The notes under the pieces are model-generated. The model searched no databases, was not told where the DNA came from, and was given only the letters and a program-made list of their open reading frames with translations. Below, piece by piece: positions 14,831-22,438 of a stretch of DNA of 22,981 nt. The stretch comes from Euryarchaeota archaeon UBA443 (lineage in GTDB: Archaea > Thermoplasmatota > Poseidoniia > Poseidoniales > Poseidoniaceae): the NCBI GenBank assembly GCA_002499195.1, contig DAKS01000019.1, positions 1 to 22,981 on the forward strand, read 5' to 3'. Made by a program: the position numbers and the translations under genes. The first letter of the stretch is position 1. Every line of letters begins with the position of its first letter.

Positions 14831-15579
14831 AACTCCTTCTCTGTACCATTTCGCGAAACAATGCGAAACGTCTCAAGTCATGGTACAATCAACTAGATGC
14901 CCTTCTCGATTTATTGCTGGAACAACACGACGTTGAGATTTCAATCTATGAAAACGATTCAAACGATGGGACTAAACAACGACTCAAACGATATGAAGAA
15001 CGACTCTCAAAAAGATGCAAAACAACGCTCACAACGACCGATCTTGGTACAGATCATCTCGTTGGCCAAGAAGGTGCACGTGTCAAGAATATCGCTAACG
15101 CTCGAAACGCCTGCATGGAACAAGCATCTGATCTCAAAGAATTCAACAAAATCGTGTTTATCGAAACGGATGTATTGTATAATCCAAAAGATGCGATGAA
15201 AATTATTCACTACGAAGCTGATATTGTTTCAGGTTACACAACCAATGCTATGGGTCAATTCTACGATGCATGGGCTACACGGAAAACATCCGAAGAGAAG
15301 TGGTGGGATCATGGTATTCCAACGGAGAGGATGGATGTATGGTCAACATTCAATGGTATCTGTGTCTATACTGGAAAGGCGTTCGAAGAGGGTGCACGAT
15401 TTGCGGGAATCAATCCGCGAACCAATGAAATCGATTGTGATACAACCGTTATCTGTGAAGTATTTCGGGCGATGAACTACGAGAATATCATCATGCTTCC
15501 AATCAATATTCGACATCCACCTACCTCTATCAAAGAACGACTGTATTACTTCAAACAACGACTACTAAGGAGGGCATGA
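14827..15579 (+). CDS. GT-A fold glycosyltransferase, CAP59/Anp1-like
   Basis: This 250-residue cytoplasmic-type glycosyltransferase begins with the first Rossmann strand (MKLLLCTISRNN), so little can be missing. YENDSNDGT at 41-49 is the nucleotide-sugar loop, IVFIETD at 109-115 supplies a DxD-like metal site (E-T-D), and FYDAWATR, STFNGICVY (173-181) and an Asp/Glu-rich EIDCDTT follow. These match the layout of the fungal CAP59/mannosyltransferase group. The start is TTG at 14827: an in-frame stop at 14818 excludes any longer form, and GGTGA at 14816-14820, 6 nt upstream, is a good ribosome site. It is divergent from the dideoxysugar genes and followed after one base by a second glycosyltransferase. 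It probably adds a sugar to an envelope glycan; donor and acceptor are unknown. Confidence 0.78.
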   Translation: MKLLLCTISRNNAKRLKSWYNQLDALLDLLLEQHDVEISIYENDSNDGTKQRLKRYEERLSKRCKTTLTTTDLGTDHLVGQEGARVKNIANARNACMEQASDLKEFNKIVFIETDVLYNPKDAMKIIHYEADIVSGYTTNAMGQFYDAWATRKTSEEKWWDHGIPTERMDVWSTFNGICVYTGKAFEEGARFAGINPRTNEIDCDTTVICEVFRAMNYENIIMLPINIRHPPTSIKERLYYFKQRLLRRA

Positions 15580-15580
15580 G

Positions 15581-16477
15581 ATGAAGACTGCACTATTTAC
15601 TGCAAGTTTCAATCGCCCTGACATCTTTCTTGAAGTGTTGAAGGGATTGGAACAAAATAGTGACGACTTGGAAAATATCGATGTGTTTCACTACATCGAT
15701 GGTGGAGCGGGCTCAAAACAGAAGGAAATCGCCGCTCATATTGAAGCATCAAAATTGCCCTGTGCTGGAATCGTATTACGGGAAGAAAACTATGGAGTTG
15801 GCCGAAATCTAATAGGTGCAAGAAGAGACCTATTCGATAACAAAGGGTATGAACGGATCATTTTGGTCGAGGAAGATCTCATACCCGGTCCTAATTTTAT
15901 CAAGACAACTCTTCATCTTGCGAATTGGGCGAAACAATACGATGATGTTGGAATGGTTCAAGCGTGGAATTTACCAAAAGAAAAGATGACAGAAGATCAT
16001 CTCGACCTGGTTGAACCATCGCACACACATTTCGTAACCTATTGCCTCGATGTTGATGTCTGGGATGAAATCAAAGACACACTCTATGAATACGAGAATA
16101 AGTATCTGACCGGAGTCTCATATCAAAATAAGAAATGGAGAGCAATTCGTAAAAAATTCATGAAACCGCGGTACTTCACAGAACGTAATATTCGAAAAGG
16201 ATCGTTACTGTTGCCGAAGGACTACGTGCACCCTCCGCCGTTCGGGCCAAAATTGAAACGAACCGTTCCTACTGGACAGGATGCAATCACATCTCTAGCG
16301 TTGTGGGAAAAGGGATTCGTTCGAATTGTCACCTTAGCACCTCGAGCACTTCTCAAGGGTGAATATGGGGTGCATTGCAATCCAGAAATTTTTGATAGCC
16401 TTGGACTCAATAATCAAGGCGAGTACGTTTGGCAACAGCCGGTTCCGACCAAGTTTAATCTCCCATCAAAGCGCTAG
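15581..16477 (+). CDS. GT-A fold glycosyltransferase, GT2/GNT-I-like
   Basis: This is a 298-residue glycosyltransferase. FTASFNRPD at 6-14 is the typical first strand of GT2-like enzymes, HYIDGGAG at about 37-44 follows, REENYGVGRN at about 67-76 is the N-x-G-x-x-x-N-type loop, and ILVEEDLIPGPNF at 94-106 carries the acidic metal-binding motif, as in GNT-I and related eukaryote-like transferases. TGQDAITSLALW near residues 227-238 is the likely acceptor/base region. AAGGAGG at 15567-15573, 7 nt before ATG, is the strongest ribosome site on this strand. It starts one base after the upstream glycosyltransferase, so the two form an operon. No transmembrane segment is visible. A role in building an archaeal surface glycan, perhaps using the sugar made by the divergent genes, is inferred from position. 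Confidence 0.8.
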   Translation: MKTALFTASFNRPDIFLEVLKGLEQNSDDLENIDVFHYIDGGAGSKQKEIAAHIEASKLPCAGIVLREENYGVGRNLIGARRDLFDNKGYERIILVEEDLIPGPNFIKTTLHLANWAKQYDDVGMVQAWNLPKEKMTEDHLDLVEPSHTHFVTYCLDVDVWDEIKDTLYEYENKYLTGVSYQNKKWRAIRKKFMKPRYFTERNIRKGSLLLPKDYVHPPPFGPKLKRTVPTGQDAITSLALWEKGFVRIVTLAPRALLKGEYGVHCNPEIFDSLGLNNQGEYVWQQPVPTKFNLPSKR

Positions 16478-16492
16478 ACTCTTCTATCTCTG

Positions 16493-18379
16493 ATGTATGG
16501 GAAGAGCATGGCTGACGATTTCATCGATGCGGAGATCATCGAATCGTCGCCCACCAGAAACAAAAAGCAACTCAATATCTCGCTCTCAGCAACTATAGCA
16601 TTCTCTATCGTCTTCTTATTCCTATCAATGTCCTTTGGCGAAGCACTTTCAGATGAAAATAATGTTGAAAGTGTCTACGATTGGTGGGATGTGCCGCTGC
16701 ATGAACGCCACAAAATGGATTTGCCAATGGATACCATGAGAGCACAACTTCCAGAGAATGGAACCTACGAAATCCTACCATATACGGAACATTTCATCAC
16801 AGTGGACTTACCTGCCTCTGAACAAGATGTTGGATATCCAGACGAAGCGAAAATGCACGTCGCATTGTGGTTACCTGATGTTGAGGAAGGCGTCAAGGTA
16901 CCTGTTATCATGACCATTCATCCATACTATGACTTTGGTGGAGAAGGCATGCCAGGTGTTGGTGCTGATTCCAATCCAAACACAATTCCAGATGGAGGAG
17001 TTGGACAATGGGTCTACGATACCTTCGTACCACATGGTTATGCTCTTGCACAAGCAAGTACCTTTGGAACTGGAAAATCAACCCACTGCCAGGATGTCAA
17101 AGGTCTTGGTGAACAAGTCGGTATTCAAGCGGTTGTCGATTGGCTAGGGCAACAGAATTGGTCCAATGGTAATGTTGGATTGATGGGGAAGTCATATGCT
17201 GGAACTACCAATTGGGAGGCTGCTCAGCAGCCAAGTGAGCATCTGAAGACAATCGTACCTATTTCAGGCTCCATCGGCGTTCAAGAGATGTTCTATCGAA
17301 ATGGATCTTCGGAAGCACGAGCAATGGGCTATGATGCAGCATACCAAGCTGCAACAGCAGATCTGACAACTGATGATATGCGAGTTTGTTCCGATGATCT
17401 CGTCGGCCCACTCAACCCTTGGTCAACCTATGCCTTTGCAGAATTCGGAGGCGCAGAGTGGAACGACTACTGGGACGAGCGTCGACATCTTCCCGATGTT
17501 CTGGAAAATTATCGCGGTAGTGTGTATCTCGTTTGGGGGCTCCAAGATTGGAATGTTGACCCATACCACGCCTTCCCAACCTATCAGTTGATGCGGGATG
17601 CGGGAATAAATGCTCGAGCAATTGCAGGCCAATGGGCGCACAACTATCCTGACCAACCCGACCGGCATAGCGAACTAGGAAGTGGTTACGGAGGAGAAGC
17701 CTATCCGAACATGAGTCGTATGGACTGGGCTGTTGAGTTGTATGGATGGTTCCAATATTATCTCAAGGATATCGGGGATGAACCGGAACCTATGGTTCAA
17801 ATTCAAACTCATGATGGTAAATGGCACGTTGAAGAAACATGGCCTCCGGAAGATATGACATGGCAGATGGAAACGATTGGAACCGAGTGGAATGGTGATG
17901 GAGTGGTCAATGGATTGGGAGGATCGGTAACGCTAACAAGCCAAGTTTATGAAAATGGTTTACACGTTTCTGGACTACCTACATTGCACCTTGATGTTTC
18001 AACACAAGCCTGCAATGGTGGACAGATTTTCGCTACACTTTACGATGATACTCTTAACCTCCGACTCGGTCATGCAACCATGGACATTCGTTATCGGGAG
18101 GGTGGATATGATGCAAATCCAGTTGCTCCGTTTTCTTCATACACCATGCTGATGGAATTCAATCCGCTTGACGTAATTGTTCCAGCTGGACACTCATTGC
18201 GAATCGAATTGACCGAAGCAGGAGAAGATTACCTTCCTGGCCCATGTGCAACCAACCCATTGGGAGGGTTGTCCATCGAGGGCGGTACAATCGGATTACC
18301 ACTGATCGATCGGCCTCCAAGCCATGATGCATGGTTCTTTGCACCACCTTGGTGGGATCAACAAGCAATACCGTCTTGA
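16493..18379 (+). CDS. Membrane-anchored S15/CocE-family peptidase (X-Pro dipeptidyl-peptidase-like)
   Basis: This 628-residue serine hydrolase has a signal anchor at about 30-50 (ISLSATIAFSIVFLFLSM) after a short acidic N-terminus, placing the enzyme outside the cell. The alpha/beta-hydrolase core has VPVIMTIHPYYD at about 136-147, the nucleophile Ser234 in GKSYAGTT, an acid in WGLQDWNVDP (Asp352 or Asp356) and His383 in GQWAHNYP. The C-terminal 190 residues form the jelly-roll domain of the family. S15 members cleave Xaa-Pro dipeptides, or esters such as cocaine or glutaryl-cephalosporin, so peptide scavenging is likely but unproven. ATG at 16493 is kept; ATG at 16508 (five codons later) is equally possible. 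It follows the glycosyltransferases after 15 nt. Its stop TGA and that of the convergent gene sit back to back in TGATCA. Confidence 0.87.
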   Translation: MYGKSMADDFIDAEIIESSPTRNKKQLNISLSATIAFSIVFLFLSMSFGEALSDENNVESVYDWWDVPLHERHKMDLPMDTMRAQLPENGTYEILPYTEHFITVDLPASEQDVGYPDEAKMHVALWLPDVEEGVKVPVIMTIHPYYDFGGEGMPGVGADSNPNTIPDGGVGQWVYDTFVPHGYALAQASTFGTGKSTHCQDVKGLGEQVGIQAVVDWLGQQNWSNGNVGLMGKSYAGTTNWEAAQQPSEHLKTIVPISGSIGVQEMFYRNGSSEARAMGYDAAYQAATADLTTDDMRVCSDDLVGPLNPWSTYAFAEFGGAEWNDYWDERRHLPDVLENYRGSVYLVWGLQDWNVDPYHAFPTYQLMRDAGINARAIAGQWAHNYPDQPDRHSELGSGYGGEAYPNMSRMDWAVELYGWFQYYLKDIGDEPEPMVQIQTHDGKWHVEETWPPEDMTWQMETIGTEWNGDGVVNGLGGSVTLTSQVYENGLHVSGLPTLHLDVSTQACNGGQIFATLYDDTLNLRLGHATMDIRYREGGYDANPVAPFSSYTMLMEFNPLDVIVPAGHSLRIELTEAGEDYLPGPCATNPLGGLSIEGGTIGLPLIDRPPSHDAWFFAPPWWDQQAIPS

Positions 18380-19105
18380 TCAGTCTTCGTCTTCTTCCCA
18401 AGGCAACCATTCAGGCTCATTTTCTGGACGATACCACCAATAGCCATCATCATCTTGGAACCATTCGGTTCCATCCTCATCGACCGAGTAATTTTCATCA
18501 TCTTCCAAGGACTCTTCATCTTCTTCGACTGCAGTTGGATCGGCGAGTCCAGATTCTTGAGAAATCATTGCCTTGACATTTTGAAGTTCATCTTCTTCAT
18601 CGGCAAAGACACGATTCTCGGTTCGAATGGTTGCTTGATGATCGCCTGCTTGTATGGCTTCATCTGATTCAGCATAGAATTCTTCAGTCATTCTTGCCTT
18701 GAATTCATCGAACTCATCGCGGCCAAAACTTCCTGTGAATTCTTTTCCAGATGCGGTCATCAAATCATCCAATTTCTTCCGTTTGCCGAGGTTGAGTTCT
18801 GGAGCATCGGGAGCATCGTTGGCATAGAATGCATCTTCTTCAGCAAATTTAGGGAACGAGCGCCCATTTGGGTCTGCTTCTTCAATAGCTTCGATGACAA
18901 GATCGTGTTCGTCCTCATCAATCTCTTCTTCCTCGTATGCAGTTCCAACAACATCGACGAGTTTTTTGAGCGCTTTTCCGAGTTTACGACTATCATCTGC
19001 GTGTTCGTTTGCAAGCTTCTCAACTTGCTTGAGTAGACGTTCATATGGCGTACCGGTGAGAGCCCCGAGAAACCGGCTCAACCCTCCTCGCTTCTTCTTC
19101 GCCAT
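18380..19105 (-). CDS. Acidic protein of unknown function with aromatic-acidic tail
   Basis: I do not recognise this family. From ATG at 19105 it has 241 residues: a basic amphipathic start (MAKKKRGGLSRFLGAL), a helical, probably coiled-coil stretch at about 20-75 (LLKQVEKLANEH, LGKALKKLVDVV), then a long region rich in Glu and Asp. The last 35 residues alternate acidic and aromatic residues (GTEWFQDDDGYWWYRP, then EWLPWEEDED), like the W-rich acidic tails of hypothetical proteins in marine euryarchaea. There is no signal peptide or membrane helix, so it is probably cytoplasmic. An in-frame ATG at 19177 adds 24 residues (SSRRLRRIF and so on) that look untypical; TTTGAAAA about 23-30 nt before 19105 is a plausible TATA box. 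It is divergent from the JAMM protease gene. Confidence 0.72.
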   Translation of the reverse strand: MAKKKRGGLSRFLGALTGTPYERLLKQVEKLANEHADDSRKLGKALKKLVDVVGTAYEEEEIDEDEHDLVIEAIEEADPNGRSFPKFAEEDAFYANDAPDAPELNLGKRKKLDDLMTASGKEFTGSFGRDEFDEFKARMTEEFYAESDEAIQAGDHQATIRTENRVFADEEDELQNVKAMISQESGLADPTAVEEDEESLEDDENYSVDEDGTEWFQDDDGYWWYRPENEPEWLPWEEDED

Positions 19106-19181
19106 GCAAAGCGCTTGCACTCCAGTGTTTTCAAAGATTCTCCTCAAGCGCCTTGATGAAGGATGATGCAATGGCATTGCC

Positions 19182-19922
19182 GTGGTCGAGTCTTGGTTGG
19201 TTGAAGCGATGCGTTCTTACAACGCGGAATCGCACTTGATGAGACATGCTTATGCAGCGCAATTACATCTTCCTGGTCCAATTTTTCGCGACCTTGTGGT
19301 CTGGGCACTTCAATCGCTTCCCGATGAGATTCTTGTCGGTCTCGATGTAAATGCTGACAGGAAACATATCGAAGAAGTCGAGGAGGTTTTCGAAGGACAA
19401 GAACATGTCTCGAATCTCTTCGGAGGACAAGGTTATGTCATCAAGGAAGCCCATGTTGTGAATCGAGGAGATTCTTTTTCCGTTCACCATCTTCCCGAAG
19501 AATGGACTGATGATTTGTTCTCCGGACAACGCGGTTCAAGAGCCGGACGATTCACACATTGGTTGCATACTCATCCCAACGCACCTGCGATTCCAAGTGG
19601 AGCTGATACAGATGCTGCCCAAGAGACAACAGGAGTTGATATGATTCTAGGCCTAAGATTCTCACCAGAAGGGCCGCTTCCTTGGTTTGATGATGTTGAT
19701 GGTACGCGTAGGAGCCTTGGAACTGAACACGTAGAGAAAACAAAGCGTTCATGGTTTTCAAGAAAGGAGCTTCCTGTCCTCGGCATTGCTCCAACCGGTC
19801 ATGCAATTCACGATATCCAATTGATTGCATTCCACAAATCAGGACTTGGTGTTAATGTCCTACTCATCGATGAAAGTGGCTATCCATATGGTTGGGATGA
19901 GTTGATTCAACCATCGAGTTGA
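19182..19922 (+). CDS. JAMM/MPN-domain zinc metalloprotease-like protein
   Basis: This 246-residue protein carries a complete JAMM signature, H-x-H-x7-S-x2-D: His129 and His131 in HTHP, Ser139 and Asp142 (PSGAD). An upstream Glu in LPDEILVGLDV (about residue 49) is the likely catalytic base. JAMM enzymes are zinc isopeptidases; in archaea they can release ubiquitin-like SAMP modifiers or process sulfur carriers, and related ones remove ubiquitin in eukaryotes. The segment after the motif (GVDMILGLRFSPEG, then VLLIDESG) is strand-rich, as in MPN domains. The start GTG at 19182 is the first possible one after an in-frame stop at 19164; ATG at 19209 is an alternative. No substrate gene is identifiable, though the acidic protein is its divergent neighbour. 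Its end overlaps the convergent DUF1499 gene by 16 bp. Confidence 0.8.
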   Translation: MVESWLVEAMRSYNAESHLMRHAYAAQLHLPGPIFRDLVVWALQSLPDEILVGLDVNADRKHIEEVEEVFEGQEHVSNLFGGQGYVIKEAHVVNRGDSFSVHHLPEEWTDDLFSGQRGSRAGRFTHWLHTHPNAPAIPSGADTDAAQETTGVDMILGLRFSPEGPLPWFDDVDGTRRSLGTEHVEKTKRSWFSRKELPVLGIAPTGHAIHDIQLIAFHKSGLGVNVLLIDESGYPYGWDELIQPSS

Positions 19923-20383
19923 TCATAAATTCGTTCAAGTCGCTCCGGATTGACCCCAATATCTCCAATCCCTAAGCGTGATTGTGAATGAAGTTCAATC
20001 TCAACTGTGTTTTCATTAATTTCTTCGATTGAAATGAGAACATCATCTGGAAACAACCAGAAAGACGTGTGTTCAACAAAGTGGGCATAGTAGGTTGAAT
20101 CTGTCTGATTTTCTTCTAAGATTTTACAATTGCAATCGAGAACATAGTCGTTCAAATCAGAACGTATCTCGTCCATGGAACGATCAAGGGTTGTGGAGAG
20201 TGATTCCATACGATAATCTTCACCGCCTCCCAAGTGAGCACAATTTGCACTTGTCTCAGGACATGTTTCCATCGATAATATCACTTCATCTTGAGCAGCC
20301 ACAAAAATCCATCCTTGAACAAGTAGCCAAGGCGATGCAAGGAGAGCCAAGAGAAGGATTGCTTTTTTCAACTTGGGTTGCAT
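19907..20383 (-). CDS. DUF1499 family protein with N-terminal membrane anchor
   Basis: This 158-residue protein has a lysine-rich start (MQPKLKK), a hydrophobic segment at about 8-30 that is a signal peptide or anchor, and a domain from about 58 to the end that matches DUF1499: SMDEIRSDLNDYV, YYAHFVEHTSFWLFPDDVLISI, VEIELHSQSRLGIGDIGVNPERLERIYDQL. The SxSRxGxxDxGxNxxR motif is diagnostic. The biochemical function is unknown; in bacteria and plants the domain is found in membrane-associated proteins. The start is supported by GAGG about 6 nt before the ATG. It lies 12 nt after the AOR gene in what looks like a gpmA-AOR-DUF1499 operon, so a link to that metabolism is possible but not shown. Its stop lies inside the end of the JAMM gene on the other strand. 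Confidence 0.83.
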   Translation of the reverse strand: MQPKLKKAILLLALLASPWLLVQGWIFVAAQDEVILSMETCPETSANCAHLGGGEDYRMESLSTTLDRSMDEIRSDLNDYVLDCNCKILEENQTDSTYYAHFVEHTSFWLFPDDVLISIEEINENTVEIELHSQSRLGIGDIGVNPERLERIYDQLDG

Positions 20384-20395
20384 AAAAAGCCTCGA

Positions 20396-22432
20396 TTATA
20401 GTTTCCCATTCTCATCCCAGCCTCTTAGTGCATAGTATTTCTCCATGCAGGCCTTTTCGTCATCATCGTCAACAAATGAAACCATTCCTGATGCAACTCC
20501 AGCTGGAATCGGTTCCTTTCGTAAGCGCCATGAAAGTAAGTCGGCTTCCATTGGATGAACACCAATTCGATCCCAATGTTCAACATTCCATGCCCTCGCA
20601 AGATCCCATTGATGGCTTGCTCGTTGCATCAAATCATCCCATGTTGCATCATCACCAGTGATTGCATTCCAAGCATCCAGCATCACATCATCCGGAGTAG
20701 CACCTTTTGCAAACGCACAGAGAATCATCGAATCTCGGATAACAATACTGTTCTGACTTTCGATTAATTCTTCCATCAAATCGACTGCAGATTCATTCGG
20801 TAAGCCAGTCGGTTCCTTGTAACCTGCGCGCATATGCGATGCACCCACATTGGCCGTCATGTAGGCCATAGCATTACCACGTTTTCCACGAGGGTCCCAA
20901 GCAGGGAGATCCAGTCCTTTGCAATGCGCTGTCAAGCGGGTTGCTGGATGTCCGGTTACATGCTCAACATATTGTGAAAAAGCAACTGCTCCTGAAGCAA
21001 GAACGGAAAATAAATCATCGGCCCCTGGTCGAGCATTCGCAAGCATCGAAAGTCCAAGTGGAGGCAATTCGGGTATTCCAAATTGCCACGGAACTACATC
21101 TCCTTGTTTGTATCGACCAAAATCAAACGGTGCATGGAAATGGTCGGCCCAATTCTCTGGAAGCCAACCGTGCTCGACCAATTCACAAACGATTGACAAT
21201 GCTGCACCACCTGAGATGGTGTCAATTCCAAGTCGATTACAAGCATCGTTTCCATCCATGACATCGAGTGAACTTGTAAGCCCCAGATTCGATCCAAGCA
21301 TGGCGAGCGTTTCATATTCAGGACGATCAACTCGATTCAAGTGAATCGGACGTTTTCGAATCTTTTCACCGTCGATGGTCGGTCTGTCCGCTGCTTCACA
21401 TGCGATTGGGCATGGAGCACAACAAGCTGATTGCTTCGCATCAGGAAGCGATTCATGCCAATGTTCACCCGACAATTCATGAGCGTCGAGTTCGGTCGTA
21501 ATTGTGACGGGCTTACCTTGAGAGGAAACTACTCCGCCTTGTCCACCACTGACTTTCAATTCAGAAAAATCAGGAATCATAGCATTGGTCGAACTATAAT
21601 TTGCAGTTGGCATTCGCCCATTTTCTGATGCATATAATGGGCCACGACTTGTTCCAAATGCATAGAATGGATCGCCTGAACGTCGCCGCAAGCCCATTTC
21701 TTGCCGCTGAACCTTTACTGCGGATTTGAGACTGGCTTCACTGGCAAATCGGACTGTTTCTTTCGAAGTTGATTTGACTGTAACCGCCTTGAGATTTTTG
21801 AATCCAAATGCGGCACCAGTTCCACCGCGTCCAGCGGCTCTGCGTCCAGCCGTTAATGGGCTCGCGATGCGAATTCCATTTTCTCCAGCGGGACCGATGG
21901 AAAGACACTCACCTTTTCCTTCAAGTGTTTGTTCAACCTGCCAAGTGGTCATACCTGCCAAGTTCACAGCGTTGTGCAATTCAGCATGACCGTCTACAAT
22001 CTCAAGCCGACACAGATGTTCAGATGCACCGGTAATGAACAGGCCATCCCATCCTGCTTGACGCAGGACGTGTCCGATGTTTCCACCAATGTATGTATCA
22101 ATATACAGATCAGTCAGCGGTGAACGCGTTACAACAACAGCCCGGCCAGATGAGCCAACAGTACTGGCTTGATATGGACCAGTCATGAACAGGAGAGGAT
22201 TGGTCGGATGGCGTGCAGCATCAACACGGTCAATTGTTGGATGATCAAGTTTCATAGCCTCAGCATAATCTGTGGTATCCCATTCAACGAGCAACCGAGT
22301 AGCAAGACCTTTTCCTCCCATTGATTCGATCAACCAATCATGTGGAATTTCTTTGGATTCAACCGTTCCTTGAGTTAAATCAATCCAGAGAACACGTCCC
22401 GGAAATCCATCAAATCGCCAATCGAGAAGCAT
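20396..22432 (-). CDS. Aldehyde:ferredoxin oxidoreductase family tungsten enzyme (AOR/GAPOR-like)
   Basis: The AOR family oxidises aldehydes to acids, passing electrons to ferredoxin through a tungstopterin and a 4Fe-4S cluster. This 678-residue protein has the N-terminal domain (GRVLWIDLTQG, YIGGNIGHVLRQAGWDGLFITG), the pterin-binding segment GRGGTGAAFGFKNLKAV at 201-217, cluster ligands C338-x2-C341-x3-C345 (CAPCPIAC) with the fourth, Cys572, in DSMILCAF, and GLDLPAWDPRG at about 506-516. The length is slightly above typical AORs (about 600-650). It lies 6 nt after gpmA, with GGTGA of a good ribosome site inside the gpmA end. That neighbour makes glyceraldehyde-3-phosphate a plausible substrate (GAPOR role, forming 3-phosphoglycerate for the mutase), but other aldehydes fit as well. 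The family is certain, the substrate is not. Confidence 0.9.
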   Translation of the reverse strand: MLLDWRFDGFPGRVLWIDLTQGTVESKEIPHDWLIESMGGKGLATRLLVEWDTTDYAEAMKLDHPTIDRVDAARHPTNPLLFMTGPYQASTVGSSGRAVVVTRSPLTDLYIDTYIGGNIGHVLRQAGWDGLFITGASEHLCRLEIVDGHAELHNAVNLAGMTTWQVEQTLEGKGECLSIGPAGENGIRIASPLTAGRRAAGRGGTGAAFGFKNLKAVTVKSTSKETVRFASEASLKSAVKVQRQEMGLRRRSGDPFYAFGTSRGPLYASENGRMPTANYSSTNAMIPDFSELKVSGGQGGVVSSQGKPVTITTELDAHELSGEHWHESLPDAKQSACCAPCPIACEAADRPTIDGEKIRKRPIHLNRVDRPEYETLAMLGSNLGLTSSLDVMDGNDACNRLGIDTISGGAALSIVCELVEHGWLPENWADHFHAPFDFGRYKQGDVVPWQFGIPELPPLGLSMLANARPGADDLFSVLASGAVAFSQYVEHVTGHPATRLTAHCKGLDLPAWDPRGKRGNAMAYMTANVGASHMRAGYKEPTGLPNESAVDLMEELIESQNSIVIRDSMILCAFAKGATPDDVMLDAWNAITGDDATWDDLMQRASHQWDLARAWNVEHWDRIGVHPMEADLLSWRLRKEPIPAGVASGMVSFVDDDDEKACMEKYYALRGWDENGKL

Positions 22433-22438
22433 GAACTT

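Noticed and set aside
20919..21344. 141-codon plus-strand open frame
   Set aside because: It is antisense to the AOR-family gene, whose motifs on both sides are continuous.
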